Of a stretch of DNA of 64,000 nucleotides, positions 54,296 through 63,306 are shown piece after piece. The notes under the pieces are model-generated. The model did not search any database, had not been told where the DNA came from, and saw only the letters and a list, made by a program, of their open reading frames with translations. Location: assembly GCA_019828595.1 (NCBI GenBank), contig JAHQRK010000005.1, positions 1,116,001 to 1,180,000 on the forward strand, written 5' to 3'. Origin of the DNA: Aphanomyces cochlioides (lineage: Eukaryota > Oomycota > Saprolegniomycetes > Saprolegniales > Verrucalvaceae). Each line of letters opens with the position of its first letter. The first letter of the stretch is position 1. A program made the translations under genes and the position numbers.

Positions 54296-54306
54296 TATAT
54301 ATATAT
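54296..54306 (-). promoter_or_regulatory. TATATATATAT block before GIY-YIG gene
   Basis: Eleven-base alternating TA block 23 bp upstream of the start codon on the minus strand. Confidence 0.5.
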
Positions 54307-54354
54307 GACGTCCAACGCTCATGATTAAACATAAAATGGTATAAATGTACCTTT

Positions 54355-54828
54355 TCAAAGTTTGAAGGAACCACCTCGTTTCTTCGCACGTTCAGCAGCC
54401 ATACGCGCTTTAGCAGCTTGAGAGCCTTTGAATCCAACTCCAACTAAAGACCTCACTCCTTCTCGCAGTGGTGCTAATTCTGGATTCGAGTACGCAATGG
54501 CATCGCCGATAGCTCCAAGCACTGGTTTGCCGACGGTATTCCAAACGGTTGAGAGGCCGTTTTTTATCGATTCCCATATCGAGCCCCCTTGACGGCTTGA
54601 GAGATCATGATGAATTTCGCCATGCGTGATGTCCAATCGAACATCGCGATTTGCCTTCTGAGCTGCGATGATCTTCTTTGCGTTTTCAGGATGCATGAGC
54701 AAGGGTTGAGATCCATTCAGATCATCCTTACTGAATGAAATGGTCCCGCCCTTGAGTGCCTTAGCCAGCTTACTCTTCGAAATAGATTTCGATACTCGAA
54801 CTTCTTTGTATCCGCCCACTTGCTTCAT
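54355..54828 (-). CDS. pVI-like minor virion protein, element B
   Basis: An intact 157-residue protein starting MKQVGGYKEVRVSKSISKSK. Conserved order with the element A gene at 26287: ISKxK..K.GG, 'HPENAKKIIAAQKAN', 'VRLDITHGEIHHDL', then a Gly-rich turn and amphipathic helix 'GGSIWESIKNGLSTVWNTVG'. The C-terminus is basic (ERAKKRGGSFKL). By analogy with adenovirus pVI-like proteins it may line the capsid and disrupt membranes at entry. TATATATATT lies 7 bp upstream. Confidence 0.65.
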   Translation of the reverse strand: MKQVGGYKEVRVSKSISKSKLAKALKGGTISFSKDDLNGSQPLLMHPENAKKIIAAQKANRDVRLDITHGEIHHDLSSRQGGSIWESIKNGLSTVWNTVGKPVLGAIGDAIAYSNPELAPLREGVRSLVGVGFKGSQAAKARMAAERAKKRGGSFKL

Positions 54829-54835
54829 GCTTTAC

Positions 54836-54845
54836 TATATATATT
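54836..54845 (-). promoter_or_regulatory. TATATATATT block before pVI-like gene
   Basis: Located 7 bp upstream of the start codon at 54828. Confidence 0.5.
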
Positions 54846-54874
54846 CTAAGGATCATAGATTCTGTGTTGCAAAA

Positions 54875-55144
54875 TTAAATAGCAAACGTCAATGCTTTTT
54901 CATTGAGCTTCTTCCTTTGCTTGTACTCGCCAATGGTTCCACCATAACGCTGGAAGACTGTTGCTGGTTCTGCGCTGTCGCTTGCTGAAGCTCTTGAGCG
55001 GTCGATCAATAGACGTTCCATCGTATCGATAAGCTTTTCTTCATTTGCCTTGTCCATTGAATCATACTGTTTCTTATATGAACTACGCAGGAGTAGTCCA
55101 GTGGGGTGAGGTTTTCTGACATTTATTAGTTTCATGATTAGCAT
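54875..55144 (-). CDS. Small charged protein, element B
   Basis: 89 residues starting MLIMKLINVRKPHPTGLLLR; the second methionine (MKLINVRK) is an equally good start. It contains an acidic/basic helix 'DSMDKANEEKLIDTMERLLI' and a C-terminal 'FQRYGGTIGEYKQRKKLNEK'. It starts 1 bp after the stop of the upstream 417-residue gene, so the two are probably cotranscribed. Function unknown. Confidence 0.6.
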   Translation of the reverse strand: MLIMKLINVRKPHPTGLLLRSSYKKQYDSMDKANEEKLIDTMERLLIDRSRASASDSAEPATVFQRYGGTIGEYKQRKKLNEKALTFAI

Positions 55145-55145
55145 C

Positions 55146-56399
55146 CTATATAGTCATCTTCAAAATTTCTGACATTTGAGAATCATTTAATAGACCATTT
55201 TGATATAAGTGAATCGATAGCTTCTTTAATTCTGATTTGATCGATGGATTATCATTGCCAAGTCTAAGCTCACCAATTAGCTTATTGAACTCAGCTACGT
55301 ACTTCTCCGCATTTTCACGCGGATCAGCGATCGATTCCTTGAATGCATTGAGCAATTTGCAGAGCTTCAGAGTATCGTAGAAGATAACCTTGTCGGCGTT
55401 ATCGAGTTGATTATAGAGGCTATGATCAATCCTTCCATCAAAAACCATATTCTTGGTGATTTGAGCCAATTTGTCGCCCATTTTCAATCTTTTGAAACAA
55501 GAGTTTCCTGATGGGTGTCTCAAGCTCAAATATCCCTCAGCAAGAGCTTTGAGATTGACATATTTCGACCCAATCGGACGATACATGTAATCCTTATCGA
55601 AGTTGTGAGGTACTCCTGCGCCAATGAGACCACGTCCAATTAACAATCCTCGCCGACCCTTTGGTCGACCCTTCGATACGAACGGCACGAGAGATCGAGT
55701 AAATCCTTTCCCTTGCCCTTCAGTTTTGATTTTTGACTCAGATGCGTCATCGACACTCAATTGATCCAATCCTCGATTGAGAGCATTCAGTCGTCTATTC
55801 TCCTCAATAATCATATCGATTTTATCCTTCGTAGCAATCCAATTATAATCAGCTATGCGTTTATTCTTGTTCTTATTGCCGCTGCCTATAGTGAAAAGAC
55901 GCGCTGTTCGTCCTAAATATACACTTGTATCTTCATCGCCATTGAGGAGTATTGGCGAAATCTTCCTTGTTTTGAAGAAATTCCAGTTTGATTTATACAA
56001 TTGGATAATTTCATCTCTTGCCAGCTTATTTGCATCTATTGGAATTTTGTTGTATGGGCTCTCTTCTTCATCATCGCTTGATAATAGCCCATAGCGATTT
56101 CTTGTCGTTAAAGGTGGGGAGTGATCGCTCAGGCTGTGAGGGGTCAGAAGCTTCGGCGAGTGATCGGTTTGAGTTTCAATAGTTCTCCGAAGGTCCGGTC
56201 CATCGGGATATGGTCTACCAATGGGGATTGACGGCTTTTGAGTTGGCAAAATCAATTTCGTTTCTGATTCACTACTCCAGAAAGCATTCTTGAATACCTC
56301 TTGTTTGATAGCATCGACCTTTTGATCAAGCTTGATTTGATCATAATATTGTTGTAATTTTTGCTTTTTATCAGCGGGATCCTTATAAGAAGGATACAT
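55146..56399 (-). CDS. Large charged protein of unknown function, element B
   Basis: An intact 417-residue protein starting MYPSYKDPADKKQKLQQYYD. The N-terminal half is charged and Ser/Pro-rich (possibly disordered) with a Gly-rich link 'RGLLIGRGLIGAGVPHNFDK'. The C-terminal half begins 'YMYRPIGSKYVNLKALAEGY', continues 'LSLRHPSGNSCFKR' and ends in a helical domain. Proteins with this Y-R-P-(I/L)-G...L-S-L-R architecture recur in Polintons and related viruses as unassigned virion or scaffold candidates. The mariner at 56404 entered 5 bp upstream of its ATG and will have cut off its promoter. Confidence 0.65.
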   Translation of the reverse strand: MYPSYKDPADKKQKLQQYYDQIKLDQKVDAIKQEVFKNAFWSSESETKLILPTQKPSIPIGRPYPDGPDLRRTIETQTDHSPKLLTPHSLSDHSPPLTTRNRYGLLSSDDEEESPYNKIPIDANKLARDEIIQLYKSNWNFFKTRKISPILLNGDEDTSVYLGRTARLFTIGSGNKNKNKRIADYNWIATKDKIDMIIEENRRLNALNRGLDQLSVDDASESKIKTEGQGKGFTRSLVPFVSKGRPKGRRGLLIGRGLIGAGVPHNFDKDYMYRPIGSKYVNLKALAEGYLSLRHPSGNSCFKRLKMGDKLAQITKNMVFDGRIDHSLYNQLDNADKVIFYDTLKLCKLLNAFKESIADPRENAEKYVAEFNKLIGELRLGNDNPSIKSELKKLSIHLYQNGLLNDSQMSEILKMTI

Positions 56400-56403
56400 G
56401 GTA

Positions 56404-58146
56404 CTACTCTGGAATTTTATATAGGGAACTCTTCGGCCAATCGTGCATAACTTTAGAACAAATCATCCAATCAACACGCATTTGGCACCAATCGACCAAT
56501 CGAAAGATGATGACGCAGCGAGCAAAACGACAGTCGAAAAGGATGACGCATGGAAGTTTCGGAGCCATTCAAAAAGCGTATACTTTAATCCATATAACTC
56601 AATACACAGTTTATGTAGAATTTTGTATACTATATAAACTTCTATATAAGTCATAAATGACTTCACATCACTCAAACTTAAAAAACCCAATGGAACTCGC
56701 ATCGCTTTTGTCACCTGAACCAAAGAAGCGCCGCAACCTCACAAGTCAAGAGCGCAGCGCCATCATGAGTGCCTTGCTTTTGTCAAGCGTGGAGATGAAA
56801 CTGCCATTTGGAGCTTTGGCGCGCTTTGCTGCTCAGTACAAGGTCAGCAAACAAGTCGTCTCTCGGATTTGGAAACAAGGAGTGGAATCCCTCGCGTCGG
56901 GGGTGCTCAACGTCGAATGCAAGAGGCGTGGCAAGAGTGGGCGAAAACCAGTCAACCGAGTAGCCATCAAAGGACGGTTGAGAGCAATCTCTACCAAACG
57001 GCGACGATCTTTGAGAGCGGTCGCCAAAGCCATTGGCATCTCACACACAACTGTCCGGAAATTGGTGAAGGAAAAAGTGGTACGGCTTCACGCCAACAAC
57101 TTGAAGCCAATTGTCATGAGGCAGACAGCAATACACCGCATGAAGCACTGCCTCTCATTCGTCGTGGACTACAATGAGAGGTCCGCGTTTGATGCGATGT
57201 ATGGCTATGTGCATCTTGACGAAAAATGGTTCTGACTCGACGAGCTAACCAAGAAGATCTACTTGGCCGAAGACGAAGAAGAGCCCTCACGACTCACCCA
57301 CAACAAGAACTTTCGCACCAAAGTCATGTTCTTGTGTGCAGTGGCGCGACCACGCCTTGATGACGCGACAGGCGAATGGTTTGACGGCAAAATAGGAATG
57401 TGGCCTTTTGTCGAGGGTGTACCTGCAGCGCGATCAAGCCGAAATCGTCCTGCTGGGACCATTGAGACGAAATCCATTTCTGTCACGAAGTCAGTTTATC
57501 GCGCGTTTTTGATCGATAAGGTGTTACCTGCTATAAGGTCCAAGTGGCCGCTCTCAATGAAGGAAATGCCAATTATTTTGCAACATGATAATGCTTCTGC
57601 GCACGACGTTTACGATGACAGTTTTCAGCAAGCTTGCAGTCTCGACGTTACGATTTGTCTGTCATTCACTTCTGAAATTTATTCATAGGTTTCAACATTT
57701 CTCTACTCTTTCAGCCTCCAAACAGCCCAGATCTGAATGTTCTCGATCTGGGCTTTTTTCGCGCCATTCAAACACTGCAATTCGAGAAAGAAGCCTCGAA
57801 CATTGATGAAATGCTCGGTGCTGTGAATGACGCTTTTTTATAAATAGACATAAAAACACTGGAGAATGTCTTCTTGACGCTACAAAGCGTCATGATTTCG
57901 GTCTTGGAAGTGGGGGGCTACAACAATTATAAAATGCCCCATACAGGTAAAGCTAAGCAACGTCGAGTTGGTCAGCTACCTGTATCACTACCGATCAGTA
58001 GAGGTCTTGTTGCGTCTTGTGTTCATCAGGTACAAGAGTACGAGATGGAACTTCTATTTGAGAGCATTGAACTTTAACGTAAACAATTCCTTATATTTTT
58101 TTCCACTGGGACAGTTGACTGTTCCCTATATAAAATTCCAGAGTAG
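56404..58146 (+). mobile_element. Mariner-like transposon 2
   Basis: A 1743-bp element flanked by TA (56402-56403 and 58147-58148), with inverted ends beginning CTACTCTGGAATTTTATATA. Terminal CTACTCTG is shared with mariner 1. It lies between the integrase and the 417-residue gene of element B. Confidence 0.9.
56657..58077 (+). pseudogene. Mariner-like transposase, multiply broken
   Basis: Starts MTSHHSNLKNPMELASLLSP. HTH segments are around 'RRSLRAVAKAIGISHTTVRK'. The first catalytic Asp is in 'VHLDEKWF', immediately followed by TGA (57233-57235), where the sister element has Trp. The second Asp is in 'QHDNASAHD', after which about 75 bp of extra sequence (intron-like or inserted) break the frame. 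The third motif 'PPNSPDLNVLDLGFF' follows, then an in-frame TAA at 57841 and the C-terminal 'NVFLTLQSVM'. Clearly non-functional and older than mariner 1. Confidence 0.85.
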
Positions 58147-58178
58147 TAATGCTTTTACTACCGTATTAATAGCGTATA

Positions 58179-59279
58179 TTAGTCAGTTGATACTTGCTGC
58201 CGCTTAAAATATTTATTCTCCAATTCACTCATCTGACTCTTATTGAAGATCCTCAGGTTGTTTTGAGGCTCCCATGTCTTATCACCATCCGCCCACCTTA
58301 CGAGATATCTGTACTTTTCATTCTTGAGCTTTTCGTGATCCAAAATCTTTTCTGCTTCAAATATGTCATTTGCTTTACCATCAACATCTGTAGTTTGTGC
58401 TTGTACTATCTTGACGTCATTTACTGGTTTATACACTACATGGTTGTTCTTCGAGCGTAGATGCATCTTCAAGCCATCTAAGCCAACGAATTCATATACC
58501 GATTTTGAATATTTAGCGCCTTCTTTATCAAATGGGGTCTTCGGCTTCAATCTATATCGAACGGTTGATCCAATGGGTATTTTATCCAAAACTTGCTTTG
58601 CTATGCTTTGGTTATGATCGATTTCAGAAAATATGACCTTTCCATCCATCTCGTTTGGTGTCTTTTGGAGAGCCGAATGCTCTGTGTCGTTATAGTTGGC
58701 GATTGCTTCGTTTAGATGCTTTTGAGATAGAGTCTTGAATACACCGCTATCGTGCATCTTCGTCAATCTGCCTTTAATCGTGCGAATGAATCGATCTATC
58801 TTACCCAATATTGTATGATCGCCGGGTTCGCCTGCATAATGACTTATACGCTCTTTTGATATCAATTCTTGAACCTGTTTATTCATCCACTCCGATCCAT
58901 TGTCTGATGTCAATGAATGCGTTTTGTGATTCGTTATGAATTCATCTAAGGCCTTTCGAACGACTGGTGCTGTTTTGTTTTTTAGCAGCTTGGCATAACC
59001 AATTCGGCTGTTGATATTGACCGCGATGAATATGGGTTTCTTACTCCAGAAAGCTAAATCTATCTGCCATGAGTTTGGGTTATTGCTTGCAATTTTGAAC
59101 TCGGGGAACTTCTTGGCTTGTGTTGAGTGCTGTTGAATCTCAGTCTGCTTATTGTACCAGTCAAGAACATATTTCAACATGATAGACTTGTTGAGTGCCT
59201 TTGCCTTCTTGTACAGAGCCTTAGCACCGATAAATCCAGTCTTAGGCGAGAAATACAGTTGATGCAGCAATTCGTCCAT
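58179..59279 (-). CDS. rve integrase with C-terminal chromodomain, element B
   Basis: An intact 366-residue protein starting MDELLHQLYFSPKTGFIGAK. An HHCC-like zinc-binding motif is not evident. The catalytic core has the first Asp in 'NSWQIDLAFWSKK' and the second in 'SLTSDNGSEWMNK'. Exactly 35 residues on is an Asp in 'TILGKIDRFIRTIKG', where retroviral-type integrases have Glu. An SH3-like linker ('KIPIGSTVRYRLKPKTPFDK') leads to a chromodomain, 'YRYLVRWADGDKTWEPQNNL'. This is the standard Polinton layout, and chromodomains may guide insertion to chromatin. The E-to-D change needs checking before calling it active. Confidence 0.88.
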   Translation of the reverse strand: MDELLHQLYFSPKTGFIGAKALYKKAKALNKSIMLKYVLDWYNKQTEIQQHSTQAKKFPEFKIASNNPNSWQIDLAFWSKKPIFIAVNINSRIGYAKLLKNKTAPVVRKALDEFITNHKTHSLTSDNGSEWMNKQVQELISKERISHYAGEPGDHTILGKIDRFIRTIKGRLTKMHDSGVFKTLSQKHLNEAIANYNDTEHSALQKTPNEMDGKVIFSEIDHNQSIAKQVLDKIPIGSTVRYRLKPKTPFDKEGAKYSKSVYEFVGLDGLKMHLRSKNNHVVYKPVNDVKIVQAQTTDVDGKANDIFEAEKILDHEKLKNEKYRYLVRWADGDKTWEPQNNLRIFNKSQMSELENKYFKRQQVSTD

Positions 59280-59317
59280 GTATAGTCTTTCGCGATAAAA
59301 AAATATAATGATTGCAT

Positions 59318-62300
59318 TTATTGGAATGATACCTTCCGCATGAACTTCGTTCGCTTGGAAATTTTCTGAGTCTTGGTGTTAATATCCATCGAACAGCACT
59401 TAGCGAGGTCAAATTCGATAGTCTCGCCGTTGTACAATCGCATGTAGGTCTCATGTGGGTTTTGTTGTAGCAGAGCTCCTCGAATGCCCTTCATGCGAAT
59501 GTGATATCCCTCAATATCATTTCCATCGCACGCAAGCACGTCCAAGTAGCTCTTCTTGCTAAGGAAGATAGACTCTTTAGCATACACCTCACCTTTCGAC
59601 CCTTTCAGATCGAAATCAGTGTGGAATTGACCCATTTGATTACCAATCAGCTCACGACCATATTTTGCACGGAAAGCTTCAGCGAGTTTTGAAATTGCAT
59701 CGCGATCGATGTGCATCGAATCCGTATCCTGATACCAGATACGAGCGTCAATATCTTCAGCCAGACACATGACCTCGTTCATGATGTGCTTGCTCGCATC
59801 CAGGATCTGAACTCCAAGGTGCGCTGGCGAGTAAAGCTCATACAGAGACTTGTGCTCCTCAAACAAAGCCAAATCGTCGGTGATTGGTGTTCTTGAAATC
59901 AACTTGTGGATCTGCTTTCGCGTGTGCTCTGCGATCTTGTTGGCTCCCTTGACGAGTAGCTTCTCTTTGACGATCGGCATCTGGATCAGCTTCCCATAAG
60001 CGCTGTTGAGTAGCAATTTGATACCTTCCTGAAGAGGATTGCCTTCCTTCTTCAGTTGAGTCGTTCATCGAAGAGTTCCTTCACTGTATCGACGATTTTG
60101 GAGTTAAAACCATTGTCCCAATAGCAGCCTTCAATCACTGTGTATTGGACGCCCTGGAATTCCACGATGTCCTCAAGTGCCTGCTTGCCGAGCACCATAG
60201 TCTGACCAACGATGTCGTTCGTGAAATTGCGCGATCCATCCTGTTGGATACTCAATAGTGGAAAGTTCCTTTGCTTTCCAATCGAGTCAAATCTGACTCG
60301 CGCGATGTAGTAATCAGCTTCTTCTGGAATGGATTCCTTGAAGAACTTTGCCTTGCCTTGCACATAGCCTGGCAAAATCGACTGACCAGATGGGTAGAGG
60401 GATACCGCATCGAAATCCGATAGTTGATGCTTGATATGATGCTTATCATTGTCTCGAGTCATGACGCGACCTCCGACAATAGCTTGTCGAATGAATCCAA
60501 GAGCAACTCCATTCTGTTCAAAGCATCCATCGAAGCAACCTTGGTTGTGTCGAATCGCATATGCGATACTTGGCATTGACATGAACCGATACACATCGAT
60601 ATTGAAGCGATCAATGAACATTGATCGGAATGCTTCGAAGCAGTGGTGAAGTACATCCACATCGCGATTGCAATAATGGATCGCATACTTCTGGATATCG
60701 ATTTGGTCTTCAATGACTGCACCGATCTTGGTTGCGTTGGCGATCATAGCGTCTTTGTCCTCAAATCCATCGAGGTAGCTAAGGTTCCACATGGACTTGA
60801 AGTTGTCTGCATTGATCAAGTCATGGGGGAATGACTCCTTCTCGAGGCTTAGACCTTTGCTCACATCCTTGAACATCTTTGGCAGATTGGCAAGTTTGCT
60901 GTTGATGAAGCTCATCGTGCATTTGATGACGAGTTCAGAGCTCTTGTAGAAGCAGTGAGCCTGCTTGAGCCGAGTTCCGCATTCAATGATGTTGCTCTTC
61001 TGTGAGAAGCTGCTTACATGCTTCATGAGAAACCGTAGATCAAAGCCAGCATTGTGTGCCCAAAGCAAGTTATGACTACCCTCTGGAATTGCTTCCAGAA
61101 AACGCTGTGCGCAATCAAATCCATAGAAATGCAGTGTAGATCCAGTTGAATGCAATTTTTTGAACTTGTATTTTAGGATCTTAAATGATATACAGTAAGC
61201 GACGTGCTCACCATCTTTATTTACAAGGGTTTCGAAGTCGAAATATATCACGTTGAAGTTGATAATCTCTTCATATTGCTTCGTATATCGATTGATAACT
61301 TGATTGAATGGAGATTGACCAAATCTCATTTTACCATCAACCCGACCGATTTCTTTGAACGAATCATCGCTAAAGTCTTCTTCACATAGGGAATCGACTT
61401 TTGATACTCGTTGTTCAATAGCCTTGGAACATTGCTTTGGGTGATAGGGATAAGCAACTCATGTTGGTTGTGATAGAGATGAGAGATCACTTCAAAGCTA
61501 TCAAGGAATTTGATTCGCTTGGAGTTGTAAGATATCAGTCCATTACGCAAAGCAAACTCAGTTGATCCTTCTTGTTTAACAAGCTCCGGATGGTTAAGCG
61601 CGAATGTAGTAATTCGCGTTGGCTTGATAGCGAAGATATGTTTTGGAGTCAGACCAAGATGAATTACATCTTTGCTATGTGGGCCATAGCTATTGGTGTT
61701 ATAGCTCTTTGCTCCAGATTTATTAAGTTTGTATGACTTAACATCGATGCGCAGCTTGAACTTATCTGCGACCTTCTTAAGCAAGTTAGTCGTGATACCC
61801 GAATGGAACATGATCTGTTTGATCTTATTTACAGTCGATTTAGACACTCTAGCTTGTTCGAGAGCATAAAGGAAGCATGGGATTTCAGATGACTCAGGAA
61901 GGCTATCTGACGATTCAGGACACACTTAAAATTGATCAAGCATGTAGTCAGCTTTGGTCAGATAGCGGAAGAAATTCTTACGCGCCGACCTTGACTGTTT
62001 GGGGTCATCGATCCACTCCAATCTGACCATCGTAGTGGGCAGCATGTTGAGATCAACGTCTGCACCAGATGAATACTCGTTCTCTTGCGAGATATAGAGC
62101 TCATCGATGCTAACTTGATGAGAGTTCAAGTGATACGTTCGAAGCGTCGAACCATCTGAGTCAAGGAAATGAACCAAGAGGTTCTTATCCGCCGGGGCAA
62201 TGATGTTGGGACGAATGCGTTTGAAACTGAAATCTCAAGGAGAATAGTTGTTGTTTGGAACGCATTAATGCCTTTGAGAGCTTTCAAGTCATTAAGCTGC

Positions 62301-62497
62301 GTTTTAGCTTTGGACGTCTTGAACAACGAGGCAATTTTGGTTTGAGCATCAACTTGGCGTTGATGGTTGATGAGGATATTCTGGATACGAGGTGCTTGCA
62401 TTTGCCACCATACAGGAAGACCAAGAGATTTGGCTTGTTGGTAGATGACTGACTTGGCCTTGTTAGCCTTAATCGCGTTAATGGTTTTGGATGACAT
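59318..62497 (-). pseudogene. Protein-primed B-family DNA polymerase, element B, several lesions
   Basis: Start MSSKTINAIKANKAKSVIYQ (62497), with TATATATATT 9 bp upstream. The N-terminal part spans frames 62497-62126, 62177-61926 and 61925-61326; these are joined across a slip near 62215, an in-frame TAA at 61926-61928 and a slip near 61370. Then come exonuclease motifs 'VIYFDFETLV', 'NLLWAHNAGFDLRFL' and 'HYCNRDVDVLHH', polymerase motif A 'SDFDAVSLYPSG', a slip near 60055, motif B 'LLLNSAYGKLIQM' and motif C 'IWYQDTDSMHID'. It ends at 59318. Spacer regions typical of protein-primed enzymes are present. About 1055 codons, within the polinton range. The TAA could alternatively separate a short upstream gene. 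Confidence 0.85.
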
Positions 62498-62505
62498 GTC
62501 TTCAG

Positions 62506-62516
62506 ATATATATATT
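62506..62516 (-). promoter_or_regulatory. TATATATATT block before polymerase gene
   Basis: Lies 9 bp upstream of the start at 62497 on the minus strand. Confidence 0.45.
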
Positions 62517-62595
62517 GTATAACTTTTTCTCACGATAGAAATAAAAATCGTGGAATGTATATGAGTATGGTCATAAAAATATTCATGATCAGATA

Positions 62596-62760
62596 TTAAA
62601 TATCATTGATCATGATTTGCATTAAACGATTGAGCTCGACTTTGAGATGATATTTAGCTTTGTGAAAAGCTAATATTCTATTCCGATGGGAATAATAGTA
62701 GTCGCTATCGACTTGGACTTTAGGCTTCTTCTCCTCTGGTGTTTTGCATGGTCGAGCCAT
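62596..62760 (-). CDS. Small basic protein, element B
   Basis: 54 residues starting MARPCKTPEEKKPKVQVDSD at 62760; the upstream frame to 62841 lacks a good context. 'YYYSHRNRILAFHKAKYHLK' is a basic, possibly DNA-binding segment, followed by a hydrophobic helix. It is the first gene inside the right TIR. Function unknown. Confidence 0.5.
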   Translation of the reverse strand: MARPCKTPEEKKPKVQVDSDYYYSHRNRILAFHKAKYHLKVELNRLMQIMINDI

Positions 62761-62864
62761 TTTAATTTTATTTTCACTCGATGAAATATACTTTATCGGA
62801 GAATTTCTCAAGATCATAACAGCAAATTTTGCTGTTATCATACTGTTATACTGTTATGGAAATT

Positions 62865-63216
62865 CGCGTTAGTGCCCGATATACCTTTGATGCAAAATGC
62901 TCTGAGGGGTGAGCATTTCGCTTGAGTCGCTCTCTCATGCATCGTTTTCGCATGTTGTCTCTCAGTGAGTGAGTTCGGCTGTCTATTAGCTCTGGAGTGA
63001 AGAAGTGTATTCCATCTAATAGCTACAGGCTGACGTTTAAGAGTGCTTCTCGTTGTTAGAAAGGTCTGTTTAGTCTATTAGCTAATGATGTTGATTGTGG
63101 GTGTTTCTTGTTGTTAGTTGAATTACATCATCTGATAATGGGTGGATGGTCCTCGAGTGCTGCTCGTTGTTAAAGGTCTATTGGAAGTGCCCAATATACC
63201 TTTAACATCTTATAGT
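62865..63216. repeat. Right TIR of element B
   Basis: 352 bp, reverse complement of 43923-44274, ending ...AACATCTTATAGT, followed by CATCGA. Only scattered substitutions separate the two TIRs. Confidence 0.92.
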
Positions 63217-63222
63217 CATCGA
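63217..63222. repeat. Right TSD of element B (CATCGA)
   Basis: Direct repeat of 43917-43922. Confidence 0.92.
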
Positions 63223-63306
63223 CGGTGCATTTGGTTCGATTCTTATGGAATTCACATTTGCCACTAATGACTGCGTGATTCACGCAGCCTTTAACGAGGC
63301 AAATTA
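63217..63306 (-). pseudogene. WRKY19-like zinc-finger gene, 5' part (split by element B)
   Basis: On the minus strand it reads 'CLVKGCVNHAVISGKCEFHK' (finger one) and the start of finger two, in phase with 43922. The N-terminal methionine is not certain, because the region just upstream (about 63307-63345) lacks an in-phase ATG. Resembles the start of the copy at 35316. Confidence 0.8.

Larger units (their letters stand above)
43923..63216. mobile_element. Element B: complete Maverick/Polinton-like endogenous virus, 19.3 kb
   Basis: Flanked by CATCGA and bounded by 352-bp TIRs. Contents from left: zinc-ribbon protein, PD-(D/E)XK nuclease, ExoX-C-like protein, coiled-coil zinc protein, protease, major capsid, fibre, ATPase, minor capsid, GIY-YIG protein, pVI-like protein, small protein, large charged protein, integrase, protein-primed DNA polymerase and a small basic protein. 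A mariner (56404-58146) is nested in it. Without it the element is 17.5 kb, within the polinton size range. Most large genes carry one frameshift each. The near-identical TIRs suggest a recent insertion. Confidence 0.93.
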
